A stretch of 64,000 nt of DNA from Kribbella soli (GCF_004331345.1 NZ_SJJZ01000001.1:1488001-1552000); one strand, 5' to 3'; shown: positions 8,394 through 17,025, counted from the first letter of the stretch. Made by a program: numbers and translations. The notes: generated by a model not told the origin, from the sequence alone.

Positions 8394-11163
8394 CCTGGAA
8401 GCCCACCGCGCCGGCAGCCTTCTTGGCCTGCCAGTCCGCCGGTACGTCGGCCGGCGTCAGCTCACGCAACTGGTCGACGCTCGGGTCGGTGAGCGCACCG
8501 ATCCGCACGGCCTGCTCGGACACCGTGGCCTCGAACAGGTTCCGCACGTCCCGTCCGTTCCCGAACTCGGCCATGTGCCGGACCCGGTCAAGCAACGAGC
8601 CGATCCGCTGCACGACGCCGTCGGCCAGCAGGTACCCGGCCTTGCCGCTCAGGTACCGGAAGATCTCCTGCAACTCCGGCAACGAGTAGTCCGGGAACTC
8701 CAAGGTCGTCGGCACCCGCGAACGCAGCCCGGGGTTCTGCAGGAACAGCCCCTCCATCGGCTCGGTGTACCCGGCCAGCACCACAACCAGGTCCTCGCGG
8801 TGCTCCTCCATCAGCTTGATCAGCGTGGCGAGAGCATCGGCCCCGTAGCCGCGGGCATCCGCCAGCGTGTACGCCTCGTCGATGAACAGCACGCCGCCCA
8901 GTGCCTGCTCCACCAGGCGCTTCACCTTCGGCGCGGTCTGGCCGATGTACTGGCCCATCAGCTCGTTGCCGCTCGTCTCCACCAGGTGGCCGACGCCGAG
9001 CAGACCGAGGTCGCGGTAGATCTCCGCTAGCAGCCGGGCCACGGTGGTCTTGCCGGTGCCCGGGTTGCCGGTGAAGACCATGTGCCGGGACCGCTCGGTC
9101 GGCGGCATCCCGGCCTTGGATCGCAGTACGTCGGCCTGCGCTTCCGCGGCCAGCCGCTCGACGGTCGCCTTGACCTCGGTCAGCCCCGTCATCGCCGCGA
9201 GCTCGGACCGCGGGTCCTCGTGGCGCGGCAGGTCGCCCAGGTTCTCGTCGGTCAGATCGGCGACGTCGGACCGCTCGATCGTCCGGACGTGCTCCATGGT
9301 CGGGGACTCCAGCGTGGACAGCCGGACCGCCTGCAGCGTAGCGATCCGCTCCAGCAACGTCCGTACCGTCCGCGCGTTCCCGAACCCAGGTGCCCGCGGC
9401 GCCTTGTGCAGCACGGCGAGCGCCTGCTCGGACACACCGTCACCGAGCACGAACCCGGCCTGCTCGGCGGCCTGCAGGAAGATCTCGTGCAGCTCGGTGT
9501 CGGTGTAGTCCGGGAAGTTCACGAACGTCCGGATCCGCGACTTGAGGCCCGGGTTGCTGTCCACCAGCGAGTACATCTCGTTCGGGTAGCCGGCCATCAC
9601 CACGACCAGGTTGTCGCGGTGCGTCTCCATCAGGTGGATGAGGGTGGCGACGGCCTCCCGGCCGTAGTCCCGTCCGGAGGTGTTGAACAGCGAGTACGCC
9701 TCGTCGATGAACAGCACGCCGCCCAGCGAACGCTCGACGACCTCGGTCACCCGCGGCGCCGTCTGGCCGATGTACGACGCAATCAGGTCGGCCCGCCCCA
9801 CCTCGACCAGGTGTCCCGACGAGAGCATGCCCAGGTCCCGGTAGACCTCGGCGAGGATCCGGGCGACCGTGGTCTTGCCGGTGCCCGGGTTGCCGCTGAA
9901 GACCAAATGCCCCATCGGTTTCGGCAGCCGCAGCCCGGCTTCGGCGCGCAGCTTGGCGACCTTGGCCTCAGCAACCAGTTCGTGCACGCGGGCCTTCACC
10001 GCACCCAGCCCGGTCATCTCGTTCAGGTCGGCGATCGGGTCGCCGGCCGCCGGCGCGTCCGCCCGCAGCTTGTCCGGCGCCTCCGCCTCGACGACGGCCT
10101 TCGGCGGCCGGAACGAGTGCAGGTCGCGCAGTCCCCGGAAGAAGCCGGCGACCATGTACAGCTCCTTCGACGCCTTCGCCTTGTCCGGAAGCCCGTTGAG
10201 GCTGGCGCCGACCTGGTACATCGCGGCCAGGTACTCGCGGGCGTCGTACGGCGCTCCGGCCTCGACCGCCCGGATCATCCACGCCTGCCGCCGGCGCCGC
10301 CACTCGGCCGGATCCGGCCGGGTCTTCGCCTTGTCGAGCGCCGCCTGGACCTCTGCCGTCCCGGACGGGCCCAGCGCCGAGAACGAGAGCCCGGCCGGCA
10401 GGTCGGTGCGTCCGATCTGCTGGAGCAGTCCGGCGATCTCCTCCGCGAACGGCTTCTCCGCCTCCGGCGTCACCGCCGCGATCCGCGCGTACGCCGCCTG
10501 CAGCCGGTTCATGCCGTGCACCATCAGGTCGAGCGGATTGCCCGACAGGTGCGGGTAGACCTGGCGGATGTCGTCGTCGCCGAACTCCTCGATCCAGCGC
10601 TTCAGCACCGCCGGCCGGGACTCGGTGATGTGCAGGTCGAGCAGCTCCGGACTGGCCAGGACGTGGTCCAGCATGGACGCCATCGCCTTCCGGCGGGCCT
10701 CCAGTCCCGGGATCCCGGTCAGCAGGTCCAGCATCTCCCGGCAGGCCCGGATGACCTCCTCCTGCGAATCCCGGTCCCGCCGCAGCGGGTACGGGATGTC
10801 GAAGGAGGCGCCGGTCTCACGCCAGTTGGCGATGTCGGTGTCGATCTCCTGCTGCTCCTCGCGCCACTGGTTGAGCAGCAGGAAGTGCAGGTTCCGCGCA
10901 CCGCCGACGAGGATGCCGAGCGCCGGCCACAGGCTCTTGAACACGAAGTAGAACGTGTCCACCAGCAGCGGTGAGCCCTCGATGAAGTACTTGTTGCTGG
11001 CCGACACCTTGCCCAGCGTGGGCCGGTCCACCAGATCCGCGACCTTGGCCTTCGTCGCGGCGAGCCACTCCGGAGTGACGACGTACGGCGGTTCGGCGCC
11101 GACCACATCGAATGCCGGGTCACCCTCGAACAGGACCGCGAGCTCCTCCGGAAGTTTCGCCAC
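8383..11163 (-). CDS. AAA+ ATPase with tandem CbxX/CfqX-type modules
   Basis: 926 aa. The first 400 or so residues are helical and without recognised motifs. Two AAA+ modules follow, each with GNPGTGKTTVAR (Walker A, about 424 and 699), GVLFIDEAY (Walker B, about 483 and 757) and Arg-finger regions. CbxX/CfqX modules occur in Rubisco activases and in EccA of type VII secretion; no esx/ecc or Rubisco gene is present here, so the client is unknown. GTG at 11163 (protein start VAKLPEELAV) is chosen because the upstream extension overlaps the divergent methyltransferase and is low-quality protein. Confidence 0.88.
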   Translation of the reverse strand: MAKLPEELAVLFEGDPAFDVVGAEPPYVVTPEWLAATKAKVADLVDRPTLGKVSASNKYFIEGSPLLVDTFYFVFKSLWPALGILVGGARNLHFLLLNQWREEQQEIDTDIANWRETGASFDIPYPLRRDRDSQEEVIRACREMLDLLTGIPGLEARRKAMASMLDHVLASPELLDLHITESRPAVLKRWIEEFGDDDIRQVYPHLSGNPLDLMVHGMNRLQAAYARIAAVTPEAEKPFAEEIAGLLQQIGRTDLPAGLSFSALGPSGTAEVQAALDKAKTRPDPAEWRRRRQAWMIRAVEAGAPYDAREYLAAMYQVGASLNGLPDKAKASKELYMVAGFFRGLRDLHSFRPPKAVVEAEAPDKLRADAPAAGDPIADLNEMTGLGAVKARVHELVAEAKVAKLRAEAGLRLPKPMGHLVFSGNPGTGKTTVARILAEVYRDLGMLSSGHLVEVGRADLIASYIGQTAPRVTEVVERSLGGVLFIDEAYSLFNTSGRDYGREAVATLIHLMETHRDNLVVVMAGYPNEMYSLVDSNPGLKSRIRTFVNFPDYTDTELHEIFLQAAEQAGFVLGDGVSEQALAVLHKAPRAPGFGNARTVRTLLERIATLQAVRLSTLESPTMEHVRTIERSDVADLTDENLGDLPRHEDPRSELAAMTGLTEVKATVERLAAEAQADVLRSKAGMPPTERSRHMVFTGNPGTGKTTVARLLAEIYRDLGLLGVGHLVETSGNELMGQYIGQTAPKVKRLVEQALGGVLFIDEAYTLADARGYGADALATLIKLMEEHREDLVVVLAGYTEPMEGLFLQNPGLRSRVPTTLEFPDYSLPELQEIFRYLSGKAGYLLADGVVQRIGSLLDRVRHMAEFGNGRDVRNLFEATVSEQAVRIGALTDPSVDQLRELTPADVPADWQAKKAAGAVGFQVRK

Positions 11164-11214
11164 GATGCCCGATCCTAGGATCGTGGCGGTCCATACCTCT
11201 CCGAACGGGACACG

Positions 11215-12096
11215 ATGACCGAGACCTTCCGAGACGCCTGGCAACAGGCCCTGTACGGCCCTGGCGGCTTCTACCGCCGGGAGCGCCCGTCTGCGCATTT
11301 CCGTACGTCGGTCCACGCCTCTGCCCTGTTCGGGCAGGCCATCGCGCGGCTGGCCGGTCAGCTCGGTCTGGACGAGATCGTGGACATCGCCGCCGGTTCT
11401 GGTGAGCTGGGCAAGCTCCTGCGCGCAGAGGGCCTGACGGTCGTCGACATCGAGCTGGACGATCAGCTGCCCGATCGCCTGACCGGACTGGTCATCGCCA
11501 ACGAGTGGCTCGACAACGTCCCGTGTGAGGTGGTCGAGTGGGACGAAGACGGCGTACCGCGCTATCTGGCCGCTGACCTGACACCAGGGGACGTTGTGGA
11601 CGGCAACGACCTGGACTGGTTGCGGGAGTGGTGGCCTGGCGAGCCCGGTGACCGAGCAGAGGTCGGCAGGGCACGTGACGAGGCCTGGCGGGGCGTGGTC
11701 GAGCGGCTCGCGGACGGTGCAGTCGCGATCGCCATCGACTACGGACATGTGAAGTCGGCCAGGCCGCCGTACGGGACCCTGACCGGCTTTCGCTCGGGTC
11801 GTCAGTGTTCACCGGATCCCGACGGCAGCTGCGACATCACTGCCCATGTGGCGCTTGACTCGCTGGGTGGCACCATCCTGAGCCAGCGGGACGCCTTGCG
11901 AGCCCTGGGTGTCAGCGGGGCTCGTCCGAGCGTGGAGCTGGCTCAGACCGAGCCGCTGCGCTACCTGTCCGAGCTGTCCGCAGCCGGGGAGGCTGCCGAG
12001 TTACTGGACCCGTCCGGGCTCGGCGGGTTCGGCTGGGTCTGGACGGCGAACGACGCGGCCACCGTACGGCGGGCCTCGCGTGCCCTGTCCGCCTGA
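11215..12096 (+). CDS. SAM-dependent methyltransferase, MidA/NDUFAF7 (DUF185) family
   Basis: 293 aa. Family features: LYGPGGFY at the N-terminus, SAM-binding DIAAGSGELGKLL, ANEWLDNVPCE, AIDYGH and CDITAHV. In mitochondria NDUFAF7 methylates an Arg of the NDUFS2 (NuoD) subunit during complex I assembly. A nuoD paralogue lies less than 2 kb away at 13879, which makes that the obvious candidate target. Shorter than many members (350-400 aa). The 3' end overlaps the convergent PH-domain gene by 136 bp. Confidence 0.85.
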   Translation: MTETFRDAWQQALYGPGGFYRRERPSAHFRTSVHASALFGQAIARLAGQLGLDEIVDIAAGSGELGKLLRAEGLTVVDIELDDQLPDRLTGLVIANEWLDNVPCEVVEWDEDGVPRYLAADLTPGDVVDGNDLDWLREWWPGEPGDRAEVGRARDEAWRGVVERLADGAVAIAIDYGHVKSARPPYGTLTGFRSGRQCSPDPDGSCDITAHVALDSLGGTILSQRDALRALGVSGARPSVELAQTEPLRYLSELSAAGEAAELLDPSGLGGFGWVWTANDAATVRRASRALSA

Positions 12097-13376
12097 GCCG
12101 CCACCAGCGCCGCGGCCTCCACCTGGTCGCGGTGCAGCGCCGTGGCGTCGGTCGGACCCAGTGGAGTGTCCACATGCACGTTGGCCAGGCCCAGGCGCCG
12201 CTGGATCGGCCCCTGCTCCAGCCGGACCGACTGCGTCTTGTGGTGCAGCACGATCGACGTACGGCGGCTCACCCAGCCGCGCGTGGTGACCATGACCTGG
12301 TCGTCGACGCCGTACGTCAGGTAGCGCCAGCCGATCGGACGCAGCCACTTGGCACGCTCCGGTGCCGGGTGCATCTGGATGCGGCTCAGGTCGAAGCCGG
12401 GCAACACCCGCGCGAGGACATAGGCCACCTCGGCACGCTCGCCGACCGGCAGCAGCTGTGCGCCCTCCAGCGCGTCGTCGCCGTCCTCCTTCTGACCGGC
12501 CACGCCCGCGATGTCCAGCTCTACCCGGGACCAGCCGAGCAGGCGCCAGATCAGCGGCTCGGTGATCAGCAGGCCCTGCACGCGGCCAGGCGGTACGGTC
12601 TGGCGCTGGACGTCGAACAGTCCACGTTTGGTCCGCAGACCGTGACTGGACTCGGACAGCGTGAACCCGTGGTTCCCCACGACCTGCTTCCAGATCGGCT
12701 GCACCACACCGAGCAGCAAGGGCAGACCGGCGAACAGACCGATGTGGAAGTCCAGCACCATGGTCGCGACGATCAGCCAGATCAGTGCGCCGGCGCTGGC
12801 GACGACCGTGGACGACAGCAGCGTCGCACCGAGCAGACGGTTGGTCGGGACCGTCAGCAGCGGCGGAGCCAGCGCCTCGGCCTGCTGATCGTGCTCCTGC
12901 TGCTCAGCACCCTTCTCGCCCTTGGCGCGGACCAGCAGCGTGGTGCGGAGGTGCTGCGCCTCGTCGTACCGGAAGTAGCTCAGCTTGCCGTCGCTCTTGC
13001 CGCCACCGGCCACGTCCATCCGCAGCTCGGCCATGCCGAACAGCCGCGCGACGAACGGCTGCGCCACGTCGATCGCCTGGATCCGGTCGAACCGGATGAT
13101 CCGGGTCCGGCGGAACAGGAACCCGCTGTCCACCCGGATCGCCTCGTCGGTCAGCTGCCACTTGGTGAACCACCAGGACAGGGCGCCGAGCAGGATCCCG
13201 CCGACGAGCACAGCGGCCAGGCCGATGCCGGCGACCGTCAGGTTGCTCCGCAGGCCCTCGTTGTTGACCAGGGCGACGGCCGCGACGACGAAGTACCCCC
13301 AGCCTTTGACGAAGGGGGTGAGTGGGTGAAGCCGTTCGCCGACGACCTCGACGGTCTGCTCGGTCACAGGCCCCAC
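11961..13376 (-). CDS. Bacterial PH-domain (YdbT-like, bPH2) membrane protein
   Basis: 471 aa with about four hydrophobic helices in two pairs (near residues 27-65 and 190-235) and repeated bPH2/DUF304 modules, e.g. SGFLFRRTRIIRFDRIQAIDVAQPF and the matching KRGLFDVQRQTVPPGRVQGL. YdbT/YdbS pairs are membrane proteins of uncertain role. It overlaps the upstream partner by 13 bp. The last 45 residues are Ser/Pro/Ala-rich and lie opposite the methyltransferase gene, so this tail may be poorly conserved. GTG start at 13376; GTG at 13367 is possible. Confidence 0.85.
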   Translation of the reverse strand: MGPVTEQTVEVVGERLHPLTPFVKGWGYFVVAAVALVNNEGLRSNLTVAGIGLAAVLVGGILLGALSWWFTKWQLTDEAIRVDSGFLFRRTRIIRFDRIQAIDVAQPFVARLFGMAELRMDVAGGGKSDGKLSYFRYDEAQHLRTTLLVRAKGEKGAEQQEHDQQAEALAPPLLTVPTNRLLGATLLSSTVVASAGALIWLIVATMVLDFHIGLFAGLPLLLGVVQPIWKQVVGNHGFTLSESSHGLRTKRGLFDVQRQTVPPGRVQGLLITEPLIWRLLGWSRVELDIAGVAGQKEDGDDALEGAQLLPVGERAEVAYVLARVLPGFDLSRIQMHPAPERAKWLRPIGWRYLTYGVDDQVMVTTRGWVSRRTSIVLHHKTQSVRLEQGPIQRRLGLANVHVDTPLGPTDATALHRDQVEAAALVAAQADRAREARRTVAASFAVQTQPNPPSPDGSSNSAASPAADSSDR

Positions 13377-13852
13377 GCCTGCGCCTGACCGAGGGCGGAC
13401 AACCGGTCACGGAGCCGGCCGGCCTCGTCCGGGTGCAGCCCCGGGATCTTCGCGTCGGTGGCCGGCGTCGCCGTGTGCAGCTCGACGGTGGCCAACCCGT
13501 ACGCCCGCTCCAGCGGCCCGGCGGTCACGTCCACGAACTGCATCCGGCCGTACGGTACGACGACCAGCTCGCGGAACATGACCCCGTGGCTGACCAGCAG
13601 CTCGTCCTCACGTTCGGCGTACTTCCAGGACCGCTGGTTGCGCCCGATCAGCACCCAGCCCCATCCCAGGACCAGTGCGATCACGACGACCGCGAGTACG
13701 CCGTACAGCCAGCTCAGCGTCAGCCCGAGTGCGACCAGCGCCACGATCGCGGCGAGCCCGGCGACGATCGCCGCGTTCAGCCGCCGCAGCGTGGCCAGCT
13801 TCGGCGAGACCGGCGTCCAACTGACATCCGAGGGTGCGAAGAGGTCGTCCAC
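13364..13852 (-). CDS. Bacterial PH-domain (YdbS-like) membrane protein
   Basis: 162 aa. Two adjacent transmembrane helices (about 28-68) are followed by one bPH2 domain: [48 protein letters not shown]. It precedes and overlaps the larger YdbT-like partner, the usual two-gene arrangement. It is divergent from nuoD, with only 26 bp between the starts, so the two promoters must overlap. Biological role unknown. Confidence 0.85.
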   Translation of the reverse strand: MDDLFAPSDVSWTPVSPKLATLRRLNAAIVAGLAAIVALVALGLTLSWLYGVLAVVVIALVLGWGWVLIGRNQRSWKYAEREDELLVSHGVMFRELVVVPYGRMQFVDVTAGPLERAYGLATVELHTATPATDAKIPGLHPDEAGRLRDRLSALGQAQAWGL

Positions 13853-13878
13853 GGGTAAAGCCTGTCACGATAGTGGTC

Positions 13879-15078
13879 ATGAGTACCGAAAGAGTGGTCG
13901 GAGTCGGCGCGGGAGCGGCTGGATTCGACCCGGCGTACGAGCGCGGCGGGACCGGCGCCGGCTCCGAGCTGGCGACGTCCGACATGGTGCTCAACATCGG
14001 ACCCCAGCACCCGGCCACCCACGGCGTACTGCGCTTGCGGCTGACGCTCGACGGCGAGCGGATCGTCGGCTGCGAGCCGATCATCGGCTACATGCACCGC
14101 GGCGCGGAGAAGCTGTTCGAGGTCCGCGACTACCGGCAGATCATCGTCCTGGCGAACCGGCACGACTGGCTGTCCGCCTTCTCGAACGAGCTCGGCGTCG
14201 TGCACGCGGTCGAGCGGATGATGGGCCTCGAGGTCCCCGTCCGGGCGGTCTGGCTGCGGACCCTGCTGGCCGAGCTGAACCGGATCCTGAACCACCTGAT
14301 GTTCCTCGGCTCGTACCCGCTCGAGCTCGGCGCGATCACGCCGGTGTTCTACGCGTTCCGCGAGCGCGAGACGATCCAGGCCGTGATGGAGGAGCTGTCC
14401 GGCGGCCGGATGCACTACATGTTCAACCGGGTCGGCGGGCTCAAGGAGGACCTGCCGTACGGCTGGCTCGGCCGCGCCGCTGCCGCCTCCGCCGCGGTCC
14501 GGACCCGGCTGCCCGACATCGAGGAGCTCATCCTCGGCAACGAGATCTTCCGAGCCCGCACGGTCGGCGTCGGCAAGCTCTCCCCCGAACTCGTCGCGCA
14601 GTACGGCGTCTCCGGGCCGATCGCCCGCGCTTCCGGAGTGGACGCCGACCTCCGCCGCGACGAGCCGTACCTGGCGTACGGCGAACTGCAGGACGTGCTG
14701 CGCGTCGTCACCCGCCCCGAGGGCGACTGCTTCGCCCGGTTCTCCGTACTGCTCGACCAGGTCAAGGTGTCCCTCGACCTGGTCGACGCCTGCCTCGACA
14801 AGCTGTCCACGCTGCCGGCCGGCCCGGTCAACGTCCGGCTGCCGAAGATCCTCAAGGTCCCCGAGGGCCAGACCTACGCCTGGACCGAGAGCCCGCTCGG
14901 CATCAACGGCTACTACCTGGTGTCCCGCGGCGACAAGACCCCGTGGCGCCTGAAGCTCCGCTCGGCCAGCTTCAACAACATCTCCGCGCTGCCCGCCCTG
15001 CTCCCCGGCACCATGATCCCCGACATGATCGCCATCCTCGGCAGCATGTTCTTCGTCGTCGGCGACATCGACAAGTAG
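13879..15078 (+). CDS. nuoD: NADH-quinone oxidoreductase subunit D paralogue (orphan)
   Basis: 399 aa, homologous to the 49-kDa subunit of complex I. It has [12 protein letters not shown] (residues 41-52), [11 protein letters not shown], the [12 protein letters not shown] region and the usual C-terminus ending GDIDK. No other nuo gene is nearby, so this is probably a second copy. Counting from His48 (quinone-headgroup His), the position 49 residues later, Tyr in characterised enzymes, is Trp97 (RHDWLSAF). Arg74, equivalent to the Arg methylated by NDUFAF7, is present. Start ATG at 13879; a weak GTGG lies upstream. Confidence 0.92.
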   Translation: MSTERVVGVGAGAAGFDPAYERGGTGAGSELATSDMVLNIGPQHPATHGVLRLRLTLDGERIVGCEPIIGYMHRGAEKLFEVRDYRQIIVLANRHDWLSAFSNELGVVHAVERMMGLEVPVRAVWLRTLLAELNRILNHLMFLGSYPLELGAITPVFYAFRERETIQAVMEELSGGRMHYMFNRVGGLKEDLPYGWLGRAAAASAAVRTRLPDIEELILGNEIFRARTVGVGKLSPELVAQYGVSGPIARASGVDADLRRDEPYLAYGELQDVLRVVTRPEGDCFARFSVLLDQVKVSLDLVDACLDKLSTLPAGPVNVRLPKILKVPEGQTYAWTESPLGINGYYLVSRGDKTPWRLKLRSASFNNISALPALLPGTMIPDMIAILGSMFFVVGDIDK

Positions 15079-15085
15079 GGGCCCG

Positions 15086-15129
15086 GCGGGGAAACAAGCT
15101 TGAAGATAGCGACGACTTCTTACCCCACC
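15086..15129 (+). repeat. Left 44-bp inverted repeat of the AbiEi/DUF559 block
   Basis: Starts GCGGGGAAACAAG and contains GCGACGACTTCT. It begins 8 bp after the nuoD stop. When compared with the reverse complement of 16169-16212 it matches at 38 of 44 positions, including uninterrupted runs of 13 and 12. Confidence 0.85.
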
Positions 15130-15145
15130 ACCTGACCCCACTGGG

Positions 15146-15154
15146 TTATCCACA
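15146..15154 (+). promoter_or_regulatory. DnaA-box-like sequence TTATCCACA
   Basis: An exact 9-mer match to the classical DnaA box, 44 bp before the ATG of the AbiEi/DUF559 gene and inside the inverted-repeat block. A single box is not an origin. It may bind DnaA or be a conserved part of this gene's upstream region. Confidence 0.5.
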
Positions 15155-15197
15155 GGGGGTCTGCGGCGGGGCGGCTCAATCCGGCACCCTGGGGCGA

Positions 15198-16154
15198 ATG
15201 GACTGGTGGTGGCGGCGACAACTCGATGACGAGGGCCTCGAGGTACTGATCCACGAGCAGCAGCGGATCGTCTCCCGCACCCAGCTGCTCGCGGCAGGCC
15301 GGTCGGACTCCGAGATTCGTCGCCGGCTGCGGGGCAGGCGATGGCAGATCGTTCATCCCGGGGTCTACGCGACCCATACCGGCCCACTCGGGTACGACGA
15401 ACGGATCGTAGCCGCGCTGCTCTACGCCGGGCCTGAAGTTGCCTGGAGCCACTACACCGCCGCGGAACAGTTCGGTCTGATCAAACCCGACGGGCACCGT
15501 CCGGTCCACGTGACCATTCCCTGGCGCCGTCGCGTCCGCGCGCGGCCCGGACTCGTCATTACCCGGGACAAGCACTGGGAAGACCGGTTGGCCGCGGTTG
15601 TCCCACCGCGAAGCCGACCCGCGGAGGCCGTTCTGGAGATCGTCGGCATCTCCCGTTCACTGGACGATGCGGCAGCGATCGTCGCCGAGGCCTGCCAGAG
15701 CGGCCGAGTCAAGCCGGCCGAAATACTGAGCGCACTCGACGGTCGGGCGCAGCTTCGCCATCGCGCGGCACTGAGGTCGATCCTCGCCGATGTCGCCGAG
15801 GGAACCCATTCGCTGCTGGAGCTCCACTATCTACGAGACGTCGAACGAGCACACGGGTTGCCGCCGGGGCGTCGGCAGCGTGCTGTGGATCAAGAGTTCA
15901 CCGACGTCGCGTACGAGCCGGTCGGGCTCGTCGTCGAACTCGACGGGCGCTTCCACTTCGCGCCCGGCCAGCGGTGGCGGGACCTCGCGCGGGACAACCG
16001 TGCGGCTCTGCGGTCGGAGGTTACCTTGCGCTACGGCTGGCTCGACATCATCAGTCGCCCGTGTAGTGCCGCCGCACAGGTTCTGCAGGTGAGCCGCCGC
16101 AAAGACCCAACCATTCCCGCCCACCCCTGCCGGCGCACCTGTCCGGTCCGCTGA
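15198..16154 (+). CDS. AbiEi-antitoxin-like N-terminus with DUF559/Vsr-like endonuclease C-terminus
   Basis: 318 aa. Residues about 10-60 (EQQRIVSRTQLLAAGRSDSEIRRRLRGRRWQIVHPGVYAT) match the winged-helix AbiEi antitoxin-type domain. The C-terminal 90 residues (PVGLVVELDGRFHF then RDNRAALRSEVTLRYGWLDI) resemble the DUF559/Vsr nuclease fold with E-x-D-type acidic residues. No AbiEii toxin partner is adjacent. Such stand-alone proteins are common in actinobacteria and of unknown role. Start ATG at 15198; the long open frame upstream is the shadow of nuoD. Confidence 0.8.
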   Translation: MDWWWRRQLDDEGLEVLIHEQQRIVSRTQLLAAGRSDSEIRRRLRGRRWQIVHPGVYATHTGPLGYDERIVAALLYAGPEVAWSHYTAAEQFGLIKPDGHRPVHVTIPWRRRVRARPGLVITRDKHWEDRLAAVVPPRSRPAEAVLEIVGISRSLDDAAAIVAEACQSGRVKPAEILSALDGRAQLRHRAALRSILADVAEGTHSLLELHYLRDVERAHGLPPGRRQRAVDQEFTDVAYEPVGLVVELDGRFHFAPGQRWRDLARDNRAALRSEVTLRYGWLDIISRPCSAAAQVLQVSRRKDPTIPAHPCRRTCPVR

Positions 16155-16168
16155 CCGGTGGCGTGGCG

Positions 16169-16212
16169 GGTGGGGATAGAAGTCGTCGCGATGTGCAAAC
16201 TTGTTTCCCCGC
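16169..16212 (-). repeat. Right 44-bp inverted repeat of the AbiEi/DUF559 block
   Basis: Reverse complement of the left repeat with 6 mismatches. It lies between the AbiEi/DUF559 stop and the convergent phosphatase stop. A shorter inverted pair (CTGACCGGTGG at 16151 and CCACCGGTCAG at 16215) encloses it, which could form a hairpin for the convergent ends. Confidence 0.85.
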
Positions 16213-16221
16213 TTCCACCGG

Positions 16222-17001
16222 TCAGGTGGTGGCGTTGATGAGGTCGAGCAGCGGGGCGGCGAGGCCGTCGGCGACGGCGAAGACGCCGACGGACTCGGGT
16301 GCGTGGTCGGTGCCGTCGAGGTCCAGGACGGTGACGCCTGCCTCGCGGCAGATCGCCACGCCGGCCATCGTGTCCCAGGGCTTGTTGGAGAACATGATCA
16401 GCGCGTCGAAGTACCCGTTGGCCGTCCAGGTCAGCGCGGTCGCCGCCGTACCGATCATCCGGAGACGCTGCACCCGCGGGACCAGCCGCTGGGTCAGCGC
16501 CGCTCGATCGGCGTTCACCGCCGCGGCGTTCGGCCCGACCGCATAGTCGCCCACGGCAACCAACGCGTCGGCGAGGTCGGTGCATCGACTGCCCCGGATC
16601 GCCTTCCCGTTACAGGTCGCGCCCAGTCCCTCGGCCGCGGCGTACGTCGTACCGAGCGCCGGGTGGTCGATCACACCCGCGACGGCCCGGCCCTCGTGGA
16701 TCAGCCCGAGCGAGATCGCCCACAGCGGTACGCCGTGGATGAAGTTCACCGTCCCGTCGACCGGGTCCAGCACCCAGCGCGTCCCGTCGGTGGCGCCGCC
16801 CTCCTCCTCGCCGAGTACGCCGATCTCCGGCGTCTCCCGCTCGAGGAAGGCCCGCACCTCCCGCTCCACGGCGAAGTCCACCTCGGACGCCATGTCCCGG
16901 TCGCCCTTGAACGTCAGCTCCCCGACCGCACGGCTCTGTGTCACCGCCCGCCCACGCTCGACAGCAGCTCCGGCAACCTTCAGCAGCTTCGCGAGATCCA
17001 C
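16222..17001 (-). CDS. Inositol monophosphatase family phosphatase (HisN-like)
   Basis: 259 aa. Mg-dependent FIG-fold phosphatase with GEEEGG (about 83), WVLDPVDGTVNF (about 96) and NKPWDTMAG (about 206). Substrates of this family include inositol phosphate, histidinol phosphate and FBP; sequence alone does not choose. GTG start at 17001. The stop abuts the right inverted repeat. Confidence 0.88.
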   Translation of the reverse strand: MDLAKLLKVAGAAVERGRAVTQSRAVGELTFKGDRDMASEVDFAVEREVRAFLERETPEIGVLGEEEGGATDGTRWVLDPVDGTVNFIHGVPLWAISLGLIHEGRAVAGVIDHPALGTTYAAAEGLGATCNGKAIRGSRCTDLADALVAVGDYAVGPNAAAVNADRAALTQRLVPRVQRLRMIGTAATALTWTANGYFDALIMFSNKPWDTMAGVAICREAGVTVLDLDGTDHAPESVGVFAVADGLAAPLLDLINATT

Positions 17002-17025
17002 ACGTCAGAACCTACGCGACAGGAC

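Larger units (their letters stand above)
15086..16212. mobile_element. Candidate IR-bounded cassette carrying an AbiEi/DUF559 gene
   Basis: A 1127-bp block inserted between the ends of nuoD and the convergent phosphatase gene. It is bounded by 44-bp imperfect inverted repeats (38 of 44 positions match) and contains one gene (15198-16154) plus a TTATCCACA box. No transposase and no target-site duplication is visible. Mobility is inference from structure only; the repeats could instead be regulatory or terminator sequences. Confidence 0.45.

Noticed and set aside
9082..10974. 630-codon plus-strand frame over the AAA+ gene
   Set aside because: Arg/Gly/Val-rich shadow of the real minus-strand ATPase with no motif.
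11164..11748. N-terminal extension of the AAA+ ATPase
   Set aside because: The extra 195 codons overlap the divergent methyltransferase and look like non-coding translation; GTG at 11163 begins the recognisable protein.
15146..15154. Replication origin at the TTATCCACA box
   Set aside because: A single DnaA-type box, no dnaA/dnaN neighbours and no AT-rich unwinding region.
13777..15387. 536-codon minus-strand frame opposite nuoD
   Set aside because: Shadow frame; nuoD is unmistakable on the plus strand.
16151..16225. CTGACCGGTGG/CCACCGGTCAG as a separate terminator
   Set aside because: The arms are 53 bp apart and enclose the right inverted repeat; it may form but a terminator call is not supported.
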